A stretch of 64,000 nucleotides of DNA from Flaccisagitta enflata (GCA_965153355.1 OZ231128.1:38254001-38318000), one strand, 5' to 3'. Counted from the stretch's first letter, positions 1 to 40,733 are shown. The notes: a model not told the origin generated them from the sequence alone. Numbers and translations: made by a program.

Positions 1-244
1 AAACGTTATTAACCAAAAGCAGCAAGAATCGACACCTCTACGGTCAGATGTATCCTTTTCTCTGTAGGTCGCGCCTGTGTATCCGTGTCGCTCTCTACCA
101 CTTCTTGTTTCTCTTGATCTTATATTACTAATAGTGTTTCTCTTGAGACCAAGGCGTCCAAACACATCTTAACCATTTGATTTCATCGGAGCGACTTGGC
201 GGTGATTTTATCCTCTACTCTACACAATGAGTAGCGTTACTCAC

Positions 245-23683
<23,439 letters not shown>

Positions 23684-24050
23684 TTCCGCCCGTTGCGTTT
23701 GTTTTAAAGGCGGATAGTGAATAAAAGAAACTTACTGCGCACTAAGTTAAATGTCGGAGACTTGATGAAATAGGGATTTTTTTTATAAATATACTCGAAA
23801 GTATTGAAACCGTTCGTCGCATCCGTGGGATTGAAGGTGCCAAGATTCTGCAACAGGGTCGCGGAAAATTTGCGGAACAGAGACAGACAATGATTTGGAT
23901 AAGCGGAGGGTTTTTCATGAAGTTTCTTTCATGGATTTGTAATGGTTGTGGAAAAAAATGTGATAAACAGGTCCCGTCTCCTGCCCTGGCGATTTGTTCT
24001 ATTGCGCCCCCCCCGGTTGCTTTAAAAGGAAATGTAAGATTGGAAAAAAA
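23684..24050. other. 5' flank of SCUBE exon 1
   Basis: Probable 5' UTR and promoter region on the minus strand. A GTAAGT at about 23735 could be a donor of a 5' UTR exon. Confidence 0.35.
23781..23795 (-). promoter_or_regulatory. possible TATA-like box upstream of SCUBE exon 1
   Basis: On the minus strand the sequence reads GTATATTTATAAA, about 100 bases before the ATG at 23683. It is an AT-rich match only; no initiator or transcript evidence can be seen. Confidence 0.15.
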
Positions 24051-24623
24051 GTCATCCTAGGATTGCACATGGTCAGCGGTACCCGATGCCCTGCTTGGAG
24101 TGATCAGCTGAAGAGGTAGAGTGAGAGCAGGGCAGCGGCCCCAAAGGGCCAATGTCCTGTAGGACACAGGGGTGAATTTCCTTACGTCCTGAGAAGGCAT
24201 ATTTCAGGCCTTTGGGGCAATTTTCCCTGGTATTCGATTGTTATGTATTTTCTACAATTTATTGTCAAATTTCCATGTTATTCGATGAGAATTTCATTTT
24301 TTTGTCAATTATCCAATTTATCCAGTTGCCATTTTGCATTTTTTTTTTCTTCATTTTTTGTTAATTTTCCATGTTATTCGATGGAAAATATGCATTTTTC
24401 TATCTTTTGTAAATTTTTCATTTATTCAATCGGAAGTTTGTAAGTTGTCACTTTCCCATGTTATTCAATGGGAAGTTTGCACTTTATCATTTTCCCATGT
24501 TATTCAATGGGAATTAAGGATTGAAAAGCTTGGGGGGACGTAGGACGTACGGACGGACGGACGTAAGGAAATTCACCCCTGTGTCCTACAGGACATCGGC
24601 CCTTTGGGGCCGCTGCCCAAAAA
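24051..24623 (+). mobile_element. complete D-type element
   Basis: The left end is GTCATCC...GGTCAGCGGTACCCG and GCCCTGC. Then a 60-bp block from GGCAGCGGCCCCAAAGGGCC to CTTACGTCC recurs inverted at the right (GGACGTAAGG ... GGCCGCTGCCC). The core is AT-rich units of about 45 bp around CCATGTTATTCGATGG. Confidence 0.7.
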
Positions 24624-25306
24624 GGGTTTGTCTAGCAAAATCTTTCCATCGGCCTTTTCACGATCATTATCATTATCTCTTCCAATACTTTTCATGATTT
24701 AGTTAGGATATGGAATTCACCCTTATTTGCATGACGTGTTACTGAAATCCATATCCTAACTAAAATTTTCAGTCTCTGCAGGAGATTTCAAAACAAAAAT
24801 TAGGAAGGTAGTAATCGCGCGTGCTTAGCCTTTTTTTCACTTGTACATAATTACTTATTTACAATATTGTGTAATAACAAAATCACAAATGACTTTATAC
24901 TAAAAATGCTTCAAACAGACGAATGGACTGACTAAAGAACCGACCGATAAAAAGGCCAGTAGAGCGACGTACAGAGTCTATAAAAAGAAAAAGATGTTCT
25001 GCCATTGAATTTGCCTTGAAACTATCACTTCTTTACATTTATATTTCTGCCAGTCAAATTTTTTTCCGTTAATATAACTATTATATAAGAAGTATATATA
25101 ATCATATGATGAGTAATTCTGCAGGTGTGAAAAGAAATAAGTGCCTCATTGCTCAAGTCCCCTCCCTCGATCTTCAATTCACTTTTTCTTTAATTCGCGC
25201 GATCTTTTTTCAGTTTCAACAATATACTTTTTTATGTAACGGGTAATATAAAAACAAATCTCCATTATCAAACCGACTGAGAAGAAAAGAGTAATAGGAA
25301 ATACAG
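24624..25306. other. nothing recognised
   Basis: Contains a small inverted pair, ATTTAGTTAGGATATGGA and TCCATATCCTAACTAAA, 24695-24765. Confidence 0.4.
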
Positions 25307-25656
25307 AATGAATGAATGAATAAATGAATAAATAAATAAATGAATGAATGAATGAATGAATGAATGAATGAATGAATGAATGAATGAATGAATGGATGGA
25401 TGGATGGATGGATGAATGGATGGATGAATGAATGGGTAGATGAATAAACATGAATGAATGAATGAATGAATGAATGAATGAATTAATGAATGAATGAATG
25501 AATGAATGAATAAATGATTACTATGTTTCTTGCTTTGTTTGTTTTTTTTTTTGCTTCCTATCTTTCTTTCTTCTCATTCATTTGTTCATTCATGAATTTA
25601 TTCATGCATACATTCATTCATGTACCCAATCATTCATCCATCCATTCATTCATCGA

Positions 25657-25728
<72 letters not shown>

Positions 25729-25775
25729 AGGAAAGAAAAAAGAAAAGAGGGAAAAAAAAAAAGAAAAAAGAAAAA

Positions 25776-25854
<79 letters not shown>

Positions 25855-25890
25855 GAAGGAAGAGAGATAGAGAGAAAGAAAGAATGAAAG
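25307..25890 (+). repeat. (GAAT)n/(GGAT)n and (GAAA)n blocks
   Basis: GAAT from 25307 to 25512 with a GGAT centre, then GAAA from about 25654 to 25890. Confidence 0.92.
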
Positions 25891-26087
25891 AAAGAAAAAA
25901 AGGGGAAGCAAAATTAAAAAGACAAAATGTAGTTATCACATGATTCAAGAATCTTCGTGTCTGAGATGTTGAGAGAATTAAGGCAGTGATGATGAGCCAG
26001 TACATCAGAATTCAAATGACGTAAAAAAACAACATTCGGCAGCAGCCACATGTGGCCGTAAAAAATGTGCCATGATATGACGGTTTG

Positions 26088-26090
<3 letters not shown>

Positions 26091-26153
<63 letters not shown>

Positions 26154-26154
26154 G
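26091..26154 (+). repeat. (GTT)21
   Basis: Uninterrupted trinucleotide tract. Confidence 0.92.
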
Positions 26155-27318
<1,164 letters not shown>

Positions 27319-27840
27319 TAGAATTAAATAGGAGAAAAGTCTGGCCCGGCGCGGCGGGACAAAATATAGAGATAGACTGATAGAGACCGAGTCGAATCGT
27401 CATTTAAATGAGAATTTCATGTTTGTTATCCCATCTCGTCATTACGTTTACCTCTCGCCACTCTTTTAAGAATCTCCGACACTTTTAGTGGCCGTCGTCG
27501 TCGTCGTCGTCGTCGTCGTCAACGTCGTCATACTTATCGTCGTCGTCATCGGCGTTTTTCTTAATCGTCATCTTTGATGCCTTCATCGTCGTCGCCTCAT
27601 ATTTGCAGCTGCGGCTCTTCCGTTGCGTATAACTTCCATGGGGAAAAAATCTCGGCCCATGTTATATGATACGTTTTGCTCGGTCAAGGTTTGTGGGCCG
27701 AAACTAATCGTGTTGCTTACTACTTCAACACTTAGTAATAGTCGTTATAGGCGAATTTCCATAACTCTTGGGGCCATTGAAGCAGGGTGTAACTGTTGAA
27801 GCAGGGTGACGGATAACAAGAGACTAACAAATACCTTTTA

Positions 27841-28819
27841 ATAACTATGGCAAAATAAAAAAGCGAACGAATTTTGAGAGAGCAAAAACATAAGAAGATG
27901 TTGACCAATTGGCACAAAATTTTTAGGGAATGATAACCATGATTTGGACTATGTCTGGTTAAAATTTCATCAAAATCCGTTGAATACTTTAGCCGTTATC
28001 ACGTTTTTGCTGAAGTCACCTCTTTTTTTGACTGCCAGAGATGATATTTATCCTAAATCAAAATAATTCCATTTTTAGTAAAATTAGCATTGTGCAAAAA
28101 GTTTTGGGAGTTTTGTTATGATTTTTGAACTGTAGTCTGATGGTGCTATTTACTAATACTAAGCAAAATTCGCTTCTACTCAGATAAAGTCTATTGGGGT
28201 AGATATTAGTTGATTGTAAGCTTGCTCCAGAAAAGAAATATTCAGCTACCTGTAAGAATATTTTTGCAATTTGGGAGACTAAAAATGCTTCCATCTTCAC
28301 AAAAATTTTACTGGAGAATACTCATATGTACAAAAAATACCAGTTAAAAATTATGATAATCGGTAGAAAACTATGGCCATAGCATTACTTTATACTTCAG
28401 GTTTCATCTTCATTAACTTCATTCTTAAACCCATAAAAAAAAGTTTTGGAAAATTTGCTGTTTCTGCTAAAATTATCGGAGTTTTGTTATGAAATCTTTA
28501 CCACAGCCTGATAACGATGTGGTCTACTTCCACTTCAAATTTCATCAAAATCGGACTAGATTTAGTGCGGTTTTTTTAAATTTGTTCATTCATTCTTTGA
28601 AAATTCTTATGCGTGTACATTGAATTTCTGATCATCGGACAAGCACTTTTTAAAAATCTATAATTCCTAAACTATTTAGAGCAGGACATCGATTTTTTCA
28701 GTGTTGCTTAATAATACCAAAAAGTAACTCCAGTAAAAATTTCAGCATACTGGGTGAATTTTCAAAGGATTTATAAGCAAAAGAAGTAACTGTTCGCTTT
28801 TTTTTTTTGCCATAGTTAT
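27841..28819. mobile_element. TIR-bounded repeat with internal direct repeats
   Basis: Ends ATAACTATGGCAAAA and TTTTGCCATAGTTAT bracket an AT-rich interior. GGAGTTTTGTTATGA and TTTCATCAAAATC recur at intervals of about 370 bases. No open frame of note. Confidence 0.5.
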
Positions 28820-29464
28820 CTGTTGATATCTGTTATAGATAAGATTTATGTTATTGCCAATTTAAAACGTAAAAAGAAATGACATGAGTGGGTCAGTGCT
28901 TCACCTGTTATCACCCCCAAATCAATCTTGTATCGCCAGCAATCCATTTACACTATGCCCCAGATCGCACCACCACATGAAATGATCAACCATAAACCCC
29001 AAATCACATCTCTTTCACCGCCAATTCATCAATGTGCTAGCACATAGCGCCCCACATCAGGGTGCTTCACATAGCAAAAGTTAGGAACTTTTTTCACCCT
29101 GTTAATCTAAAGTGGTGTGGTTGATTTTAAGATTCCTGCTATTTTTCGTTTATCAAAAATTATATATCTTCCGTTTTTATCAAACTTTGTAAGACTTGAT
29201 TTGCATGATGTAGTGGGATAAATCAATATGCTAATATTCTTTTAAACATAGCTACTACCAATTTTTTCCCCTATATAAAATTGTTCATCTGTTTTTTGAG
29301 CAAGTCCTATTAATGAAAGAGTCTTTCATAGTTTACTTTCTGATATTTTCTCCTCCACATTACGTAAGTGGCTCTCGATCCCACCAACATAATGATAGTG
29401 CCTATCGCTCCCAATTCATCCATATATACCAAACATACTTTTAGCCTCTTTGTCTTTCAGCTTA
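28820..29464. other. nothing recognised
   Basis: AT-rich unique sequence. Confidence 0.4.
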
Positions 29465-31099
<1,635 letters not shown>

Positions 31100-31298
31100 A
31101 ACAAGGCCGGATACATGGCTAACGAAGTCGCGTGCGGGTGGGCAGGGGCCATATTTGAGGTCACTGGACCATTTGGACAGGAGCAGTGAGGATACAGAAA
31201 TAGAATAATAAAAAAAAGTAAAATGTGACCAACTGACCGACCAACCAACCAACCGACGGACAACGCGGGTTGTAGAGTCACGTGCACGCGACTAAAAA
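31100..31298 (+). mobile_element. hairpin-ended element, class A, complete
   Basis: Starts ACAAGGCCGGATACATGGC, has AAGTCGCGTGCGGGTGGGCA and GACC/AACC repeats, and ends GTCACGTGCACGCGAC-TAAAAA. Confidence 0.75.
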
Positions 31299-31380
31299 AG
31301 TTTAATATTTTAATTGGTCTTTTTGAAAAGCGGAGGAGTTTTCTTTTGAACTAGTGTCTTTTGTTTTATTTCCTTGCATT

Positions 31381-31611
31381 TTTAGTTGTGGACACGAAAC
31401 TCTATAAGAGATTTTGTCCATCTGTCGAACCGTCGGTTCACCGGTCCAATATGTGATCGAGTTGAAAATTGTGAAAACGCGCCTTTTGAGGCTCCTGTTG
31501 TGACTGCTTGTGTGTGTGTGGGGGGGGGGGGGTGTGGGCGAGGGTGAGGCTGGGGGTCGGATGCCCCAGCCCATCCATCTGCAACGATATTGTGACCCCG
31601 CGTCACTTGTT
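31381..31611 (-). mobile_element. hairpin-ended element, class H, near-complete
   Basis: On the minus strand it starts AACAAGTGACGCGGGGTCAC. The 3' end GTTTCGTGTCCACAAC-TAAAAA has a weakened hairpin. A G-run of 12 lies in the middle. Confidence 0.65.
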
Positions 31612-31891
31612 ATCTGTTGTCTTTTTCATATTTTTTTCCTGTTCACCATATAATCAACTGAAAAAAAAAAGTTAAATCCTTTCATTTTTAGAGACCATTT
31701 GCATTTTGATCTCTCAATACACCATTGGTTTAAGGAGCTATAAAAGGGGGGGCGTTGATTGGAGGGGGGATAAATGGAAAAAATACTGTAACAATACTTT
31801 TTGGCTTGGATATATGAAAGATCAAAAACAATTGTCATGCCCACTGATGCTGTAGCATTTTTTATGGATGTCGATGATTTAAGAAAGATAA

Positions 31892-32125
31892 TTAGTCGCG
31901 TGCACGCAACTCTACAACCCAAATGACTAAGAATGACTTAGAATGACTTAAAATGGCTTAGAATGACTTAGAATGACTTAGAATGACTTAAAATGACTTA
32001 GAATGACTAGAAATAACTTTAAGTATAATAAAAAAGTAAAGTGTGACGGACCAACGGACCAACGGACGGATGGACCGACGGACCGACAAAGCGGGTTGTA
32101 GACTCGCGTGCACGCGACTAAAAAA
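31892..32125. mobile_element. class A derivative with 3' ends on both sides and a decamer array
   Basis: A minus-orientation 3' end (TAGTCGCGTGCACGCAACTC) is at the left and a plus-orientation 3' end (CGCGTGCACGCGACTAAAAA) at the right. Between them are about nine copies of TTAGAATGAC and a GGACCAAC tract. No 5' end is present. Confidence 0.55.
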
Positions 32126-33800
<1,675 letters not shown>

Positions 33801-34209
33801 GGACGAAGATTATTACGGAAACAGGGTGACCTTTACAGTCAGGGACAGAAACCAGACCGTAAGGCAGACAGTATTAAGCGGAATGATTGAGTAATAAGGG
33901 CAACACCTATAAGTCCCGTGCGTTAATGAGAACATAACTGAGTCAATTGCCCTGACTGAAATCACTATGATGAATTATTTGTGATAAAAACGATATAAAT
34001 TTCCGCAAAAATACTCGAACTGACATAGAGACAAAGACAAACATAAAAGAAAAAAAAAACCTCACATGAACTTAAAGAATGCATGTGGCCCGAAAAAAGC
34101 CTAAACAGCCTTAAAAAAAGAATACTTGATAAACCAACGAATGTGGATAATGATTGTCCGACCGCCGGACCAGCTAAGCGGGGTGAAGACGCGTGCGTAA
34201 AGATGAGGT

Positions 34210-34344
<135 letters not shown>

Positions 34345-34614
34345 TCAGAGTGACAGAGACAGATAGACAGAAATACAGAGAAAGGGGAAGGAAAGGAAGT
34401 AATAATCGAAAGATGATTTATTCCCTCAATAACATGATTTATCCCCTGAAATATTTCATCCGGATCCGGGACATGAATTGAGAGGAACATCTTTGAAAAA
34501 GGCGCGCAAATTGAGAAAATTGACAACGGCGACGACGACGAAGATCAAAATGACAAATGTGACACAATTTGAAGGAGTACCCAATCGATGTGACCACATC
34601 TCAGTTGCCAGTTG

Positions 34615-34827
34615 TTAGTCGCGTGCAACGGGACTCTACACCCCGCTAGGTCGGTCCGTCGGTTGGTTGGTCCGTCGGTTGGTTGGTCGGTCGGTCCCCT
34701 TTATACTTTTTTAGCGTTTTTTAGCTTTTTGAGCGTACTGCCCTAGTGCCCTTGTGACCTTTTCCAGCACTGCTCCTGCCCACCCGCACGCGACTAGGGT
34801 AGCCGTGTATATGTATCCGGCCTTGTT
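34615..34827 (-). mobile_element. hairpin-ended element, class A, complete
   Basis: 3' end TAGTCGCGTGCAACGGGACT (decayed hairpin), GGTC/GGTT tract, GCACGCGAC near the 5' side, and GTGTATATGTATCCGGCCTT at the end. Confidence 0.65.
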
Positions 34828-34829
34828 GT

Positions 34830-35290
34830 TTAGCGGCCCCAAAATCCAAGACTTGAATACACAAAGGAACTTTTCCCATCCTTTTCGTCTGTTTCTAGTT
34901 GCCTGTATTTACCTAAATATTTTGGTCCGTTAGTCCATCCCTCCAGCCTCAGATGTCTCCACGCTCATTGTTCAAATCGCAGCCTTCAGGCTGAAAACCA
35001 AGCTTTACGTCAAGGAAAAGTTTCAACCTTTAGCCCAAAATTTAGCAATGACACCCAATTTTGTCGCAAATCCAGGATTCCTGTACTTTACCTCTCAAAT
35101 ATCTGCCCATGGTCCAAATTTCCATGACCAAAAGCCGAGCCTCTTACTTAAATTTCTCATGTTCATGTCACAGTGTAGTTCATTGGTACTTAGGTGGGTT
35201 TGCTTATATTTACTTCATTCTGACATTCAAAACATAGGGGCAAGGGGTAACGCTAACCATACAAAGCTTTTGCTCACAAGGAAATTGAGG
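34830..35290 (-). mobile_element. degenerate D-type element
   Basis: Starts TAGCGGCCCC, has scattered CCAGCCTCA/CAGCCTTCAGG units, and ends near GGGGTAACGCTAACCAT. Only weakly conserved. Confidence 0.35.
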
Positions 35291-35829
35291 CCTGAGAAGG
35301 CCCTGTTACTCGGGTGTGTCAATATATAAAAGGTCTTTTGATCAGCTCATCATCATCAGGGAGTGTGAAGACACTAATTACAAGACACTTACCATCTTTA
35401 TTTTTTTCAATTTCAATCATCTTCCGTTTTTTTAGCGCGAGTAAAGATTGTCAAAAATATATAAACTTTTAGCGACTCTGCCCAGTTTTGTTGAAAATGA
35501 GACTGATATATCATTCAAAAAATTATGTTTTTTTTTGTTACTATTTCTTCTTATGAAAAGTAAGATATTTTGACCAATTCTTTTTAGATTAATGAATAAG
35601 ATAAGAAATGGGTTCTGATTTTTATTCTTATGATCAAGAATCGTAGTGCAAAACCAGCGAGATATGTCGTCGTTTAAACTCCCAGGCGGATAACTCTACT
35701 GATTTTGGTGCGGGATCTTGGTCCATTTCACAATTAATGGTAAGCTAGATATACAGTATCTTGTTCACTAAGCAACAGCGCGATCCTTTAGCCTATAAGC
35801 TGCACCATCCCTTTTGTTGACTTAAGACG

Positions 35830-35832
<3 letters not shown>

Positions 35833-35904
<72 letters not shown>

Positions 35905-36130
35905 CTGCTCGATGTATGGATGATTACGCTGATGAGGAAGATGTTGAAAATGATGATGATGACATCGACAATGACAAAGTCGATGATGACAGGAACGACA
36001 ATGACAACCACTATGATGATGACAAGGCTAATGATGAAAATGATGATGAAGCTGTTGAATGTGTCGTTGACGATGACAATGATGATGACAACGACGATGA
36101 TGAGGATGATAGTCATTATGAAGATGACTT
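35833..36130 (+). repeat. (CT)35 then degenerate GAT/GAC repeats
   Basis: CT at 35833-35901. The GATGAC-rich part gives a 91-codon Asp-rich frame that I treat as a repeat artefact. Confidence 0.8.
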
Positions 36131-36207
36131 CCTTCGAACAAAATCAAGCAGAAATCATGATCTTATTCGTTTACAAGCTACCTCAATTTGAAGCTGGCTT
36201 TGTTTAA

Positions 36208-37058
36208 AACAAGGCCGGATACACAGCTACCCTTGTCGCGCGGGTGGGCAAGAGCAGTGCTGGAGAAGGTTATTAGGGCATCTGGGCAGGAGCGGAATGC
36301 TAAACAAGTCATCCAAGGATCGCACATGGTCAGCGGTACCCGTTGCCCTGCTTGGACAGTTTTTGCTTGGTTGTGGAGAGGGCAGGGCGCGACTGAAAGC
36401 GGCCGATGTCTATAGGGCGCCAGGGGTGATCCGTTACGTCTGTCTGTCTGACTGTCTAGAATTTTGGGCATCAAGACTGGGATTTGGGCCTATAGGCTGG
36501 AAGTTGAGTTAACAGACTGAGATTTGGGCCAACAGGCTGAGATTTGGGCCTTAAGGATAAGATTGGGTCCTTGCAGGCTGGGACTGGGGACTTATGGCTG
36601 GGATTTGGGGCTCATATCTGGGATTTAGACCTTTAGCTAGGATTGGGCCTTGAGGCTGGATTGGGAGCCTCAGGCTGGGTTGAACCTGGAGGCTGGGATT
36701 TGGGCCTGGGCTGGAATTGTGCCCACGAGGTGGAGATTTGGGTCTCAAGGGTGGAGTTTCAGGCCTCGAGCTGAGTGTTGGGCCTCTGAGAATGGGATTT
36801 TAGCCGCGGGGCTGGGGTTATGAGCCTGGCTGGTCCCAGGTCAAAGTCTTGAGAGGGCGTACGGGCGTACGTAACGGATCACCCACTGTATGTTCTGGTT
36901 CATCGGCCCCTTGGAGCAGCTGCGCTCAAAACGCTAAAATGAAAGGGACCGACAAACCAACCGACCGACCAACCGACCGACCAACCAGCCAGCCAACCAG
37001 CCAGCGACCAAACCAACAGCCGATATCATGGGGTATGGGTCGCGTGGCACGCGACCAG
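36208..37058 (+). mobile_element. composite: D-type element inside class A
   Basis: The class A 5' part is at 36208-36307. A D-type element with about 15 units near GGCTGGGATTTGGGCCT follows (36308-36926). The class A 3' part follows, with (GACC/AACC)n and GGTCGCGTGGCACGCGACC. Confidence 0.65.
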
Positions 37059-37180
37059 CGAAATAGTTGATTTCTGGTTGGTTTGAAAGCATCATATACT
37101 TTTTAAGTTCTGAAACTACAAAGTTCTGTATGAATGGTTGAGCAAATGTTCACGGATCTTAGGTTTATCTTTTTGATCTT

Positions 37181-37245
37181 GCGATCGCTACGCGACTCTA
37201 TAATACCGGTCGGTCAGTCGGTCAGTAAGTCGTCAGTCCATCACA
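37181..37245 (-). mobile_element. class A 3' fragment
   Basis: CGCTACGCGACTCTATAATA followed by GGTC/CAGT repeats; nothing further is preserved. Confidence 0.4.
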
Positions 37246-37717
37246 AAACTGTTTCAAAGGCTTTTTTAAAGCGCTTTTATGTCTTTGAATGGTAGAAAAG
37301 AAACTTTGTGGAGTAAATAACTGCCCATTAATCTTTTGAAAAAATTGTTGTCTGTCTGTCTCTTTGACTTTTTAGAAGATGCTGACGCATGAGTCCTAAT
37401 ATTGTTTAAGATTCTGAGCAATCCTTCTATCAAAATGGGTCTGGTCTTTCTCTTTTTTGTTGCCATGGTTACACATAATTTTAGTCTCACTAGTGTTTCT
37501 TAAAATAATACGACTAAATTATCACGATCTTTAAAATGGCATGGGCGTTTAATATTCGTGTTTAGCTTCTATTTTGCGACAAAGCGCAAACAGAAAGAAT
37601 GCTGGGGTAAATTTTAAAATTCTGTTAACCTGTTCGAGCTGTGTGGCTTTGACAGCCGAACGACCCCAGGACTTTTATTTTCACTTCTACTTCACTTCCA
37701 CACTTCATTAAACTCTG

Positions 37718-37881
37718 CTTCCCTTTTGTCCGTCAGTCGGTTGGTTGGTCGGTTGGAATACACTTGCTTTTTTATGATTTTATTTCTTGACCTCTGTCCT
37801 GCTTAAATGGTCTAGGGACCTCAAATATGGCCCCTGCCCACCCGCACGCGAGTTAGGTAGCCGTGTATCCGGCCTTGTCTC
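37718..37881 (-). mobile_element. class A element lacking its 3' end
   Basis: GTCAGTCGGTTGG tract, GCCCCTGCCCACCCGCACGC, and GCCGTGTATCCGGCCTTGT at the 5' end on the minus strand. Confidence 0.5.
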
Positions 37882-37920
37882 AAATCATTCCTATTTGGAA
37901 TCGAACTAGCATCAATTATG

Positions 37921-38003
37921 AACAAGGCCGGATACATGGCATGACAGTCAGGGACAATTGGGCAGGGCCGTGACGCAAAAACCGCTTGTAATTCAAAAAT
38001 GCT
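37921..38003 (+). mobile_element. class A'-like 5' fragment
   Basis: AACAAGGCCGGATACATGGC then CAGTCAGGGACAATTGGGCA; it resembles the copy at 48607 and lacks a 3' end. Confidence 0.45.
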
Positions 38004-38734
38004 ACAGAGGGATGGTTTTTCTACAATCTAATTGTCCCATCCACGTTTACTTAAAATAATTACCAGGTGGACATAAAAAAGGTAGCTCTGTATCTGAATA
38101 AATGGAAAATTGTTTTTAATTGTTTATTATGTGAACATTTGAAATGATGAATCTCTGAATTTGCACATATAATTAAAATATACAAATTCAAATTACATAT
38201 GATAAACATGAATAATTTTTTTCTAGGCATTATTGCCTGTTTATAACAAAAAATGAAAATTAGTTATCATAAATGTTTTGGATGTGCATTTGGTTTTTCA
38301 CTTTAAAAGTTTTGGTTTTTATAGTTTTTTAAGACCCACTTTTATTCAACTATCTTCATTCCAAAGTAAATTTTGTTAAAATCATAGATTTTTAATCATA
38401 TTTAAGCAAAATTCTTTAAGTAGTCTCTAATTCAATATAGTTTTTTAAAGATAGAATGAAAAATATTGATCCTCATAAAAAATGTTCATAATGAAACATG
38501 TAGGCCATGATCATATCTACGTGGCTAAAAAAAATGTTTCACTTATGAGAAATTTTAAAAGTAATTTTTAAGAAATTAAAAGCTACCTTTTTAAAGACCA
38601 CCCGTTATCAGATTTTTTTCTCCTAAAAATGTTAATTTTGAAAGCAACTGTCCTACACTTGTCGGCCCTAACTATTGGAATGCATACAAGATAAATTCCG
38701 CTTTGTTTGTTCGTGTTTTCACACTCAATGGGGA

Positions 38735-39975
38735 GAATACAGAATGAATTTTTTTCAAGTGAAAAAAAAAAAGATGACAGTATAAATCATAAACGAATCA
38801 TCATAATCAAATTCTGAAAAAAACGCTTGAAAGAGTAGGTTTTGGCATTTATTCATGCCAAATTTCAGCATTCCGTCTCAAGTAGTTAAGCTTCAATTTA
38901 CATTTGAAGTGAAGCTATCAATTCCATTCTGATCCTATGGCAAAAAAAAAAAAAAAGCCAACACTTTGTTTTGCTAATTTTGGCTTAATTATGGACCTGA
39001 ACCATAGAAAATCCATGACCATTTGAAAGCTCTGCAAAAAATCGTTTTAATGCGACGTTGCTGGTTATCATAGCTTTCTTTGTTTAGAAATGGTAAAGGT
39101 TTGAAGAAACAAGGCCGGATACACGGTCAATCCGTAGTCGCTGCTGGTGTGCAGGGGCAGTAATACGAGTGGGAAGGGGCAGTATACGAGTGGGTAGGGG
39201 CTGTATTGACGCCAGGCAGGATCAGTGATGGTCAGAAATCCGTGTTTCAGTCGATTTCGCGTCATCAAAATTTTCGCGTGACAGACAGACAGACATTCAG
39301 ACCCAGGGACACACCCTCTTATAGAGTCGCTTAGGCAGCGACTAAAAAGTCGCTCATCGAAAAAAGTTCACTCATTGAAAAAATTTCGATTTTTTCCCAA
39401 TGAGCAATTTTAGTTTTTCCGTTTTTGTCAATGATGCAGCTCAGGATTGTCTTAGCTACTCGTTACCCATGAGCAAATTAAAGAGCTTCAAATTTGCTAT
39501 GGAATGGCACCAAGAACAAATTTCTAACTCAATGCGTTTGATTTTTATGTCAGAATAAAGATAACCCATGAAAATCATGCAGTGATTTTACAAATTCTTG
39601 ACTACTTGTCTTCATCCTAATGCCATTTCTAAACAGATAGAGCTAGGACATCCAACAAGGTCTCATTTGAAAGATCTTTTGCAGAGCTTCAAAATGGTCC
39701 TGGATTTTGCTGGATTTTTTTTTTCATTGCTTGGATCTTAAACACTGACAAACGAGTAGTTTGCTTTTTATTGCCATAGTTAATTTTGGATGACTCATAG
39801 TTTGACTACAAAAAGCGATTGAGGCCAAACTACTTGAGACCAAATGCTGAAATTCGGCATGAATAAATGCCAAAACCTACTCTTTCAGGTGTTTTTTTCA
39901 GAATTTCATTATGTCGATTCGTTTAGGATTTATGTCGTCATCTTTTGTTTCATTTGAAAAAAATCATAGTGTATT
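38735..39975. mobile_element. long inverted repeat interrupted by a class A'' element
   Basis: Arms of about 370 bp (38735-39107 and 39610-39975) are reverse complements at roughly 75-85% by eye, for example ATGCCAAAACCTACTC against its complement. The hairpin-ended element at 39108-39348 sits at the inner edge of the left arm. No coding frame. Confidence 0.6.
39108..39348 (+). mobile_element. hairpin-ended element, class A'' (GTCGCTGC)
   Basis: Starts AACAAGGCCGGATACACGGT, has GTAGTCGCTGCTGGTGTGCA, and ends TATAGAGTCGCTTAGGCAGC plus GACTAAAAA. GTCGCTGC pairs with GCAGCGAC. Confidence 0.68.
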
Positions 39976-40123
39976 TGAGTTTCGGACAACTACAGTTATT
40001 CTACAATTTACGCGAAAATCGTCGATCTGGAATATCGACCCACATCAATAGAGACTTTTCGTGAATTTTTCAAACAATTCCCATGAAATTTTGTATGCAA
40101 AATCGCTAAAGCAAAACCTAGTA

Positions 40124-40733
40124 CTATCTTGGAAAAAAGTTTATCTCATTTTTGACTAGGGGGCGTTTTATAGACAAGATAATACAATTAACATGTCTAA
40201 CAATTTTCTACTTGGTTTTGCCCTCCTTGACCTTTCCAAACGCACTCCTGCGTCTCAGCATGCTTTCGCACTGCAACTGAGGGTATGATAAGGTGATGTT
40301 CCTCCAGACTTTAGCGCGATTCTTTTTAGTCCTGCCATCCATGTCGCACATTCTAAACTTTGCCATTGCTTCAATTGGGACCATAGGGATTCAATCAGGT
40401 TGAGATCTGGGCTGTTTCTGGGCCAACTGGAGCAGTGTTTGACCTTTGACACTGTGCCTTTGATATCATTGCTTCGTTGAAACAGCCAGTGAGCGGGCGC
40501 GCCATCTTCCATGAACCACGTTCAAAACGCTATTTTTATGCCATTTTTCTAAAGAGGTACCTAACTTCATTCAGCTCTCATTTCTAAACGGTTAGATGCA
40601 CAGTAATGCAGTTGGCGCCAACTGCTAGTAAATTTGAAGACATTTCAGAATCTCACCAATTTTTCATAGATTTTTTTATTTGTAAAGGAGATATGAGGCT
40701 TTAAGGGATGCGATAAACTTATTTCCAAGGTTG
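40124..40733 (-). mobile_element. Tc1/mariner-like deletion derivative
   Basis: Ends are CTATCTTGGAAAAAAGTTTA and the reverse complement of GATAAACTTATTTCCAAGG, each next to TA (40122-40123, 40734-40735). It retains a C-terminal transposase remnant on the minus strand. Sequence around CTCATTTCTAAACGG matches the element at 61811-62423. Confidence 0.65.
40209..40518 (-). pseudogene. Tc1/mariner transposase C-terminal remnant, frameshifted
   Basis: The minus-strand translation reads TWFMEDGAPAHW, then SSWPRNSPDLNLIESLWSQL. This is the DDE-family block around the second Asp and the PDLNPIE-type motif of Tc1-like transposases. The frame shifts near an A-run around 40325; beyond it VWRNITL and CESMLRR continue to a stop at 40209. 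Only about the last third of a normal transposase is present, so it is dead. Confidence 0.82.

Noticed and set aside
1-75. Possible next SCUBE exon after acceptor CTACAG
   Set aside because: No frame restores the EGF7 cysteine pattern in the required phase; the true next exon is probably outside the window.
35916-36191. Asp-rich 91-codon frame
   Set aside because: Derived from GATGAC repeats; the alternate frame is equally open as Met/Thr repeats.
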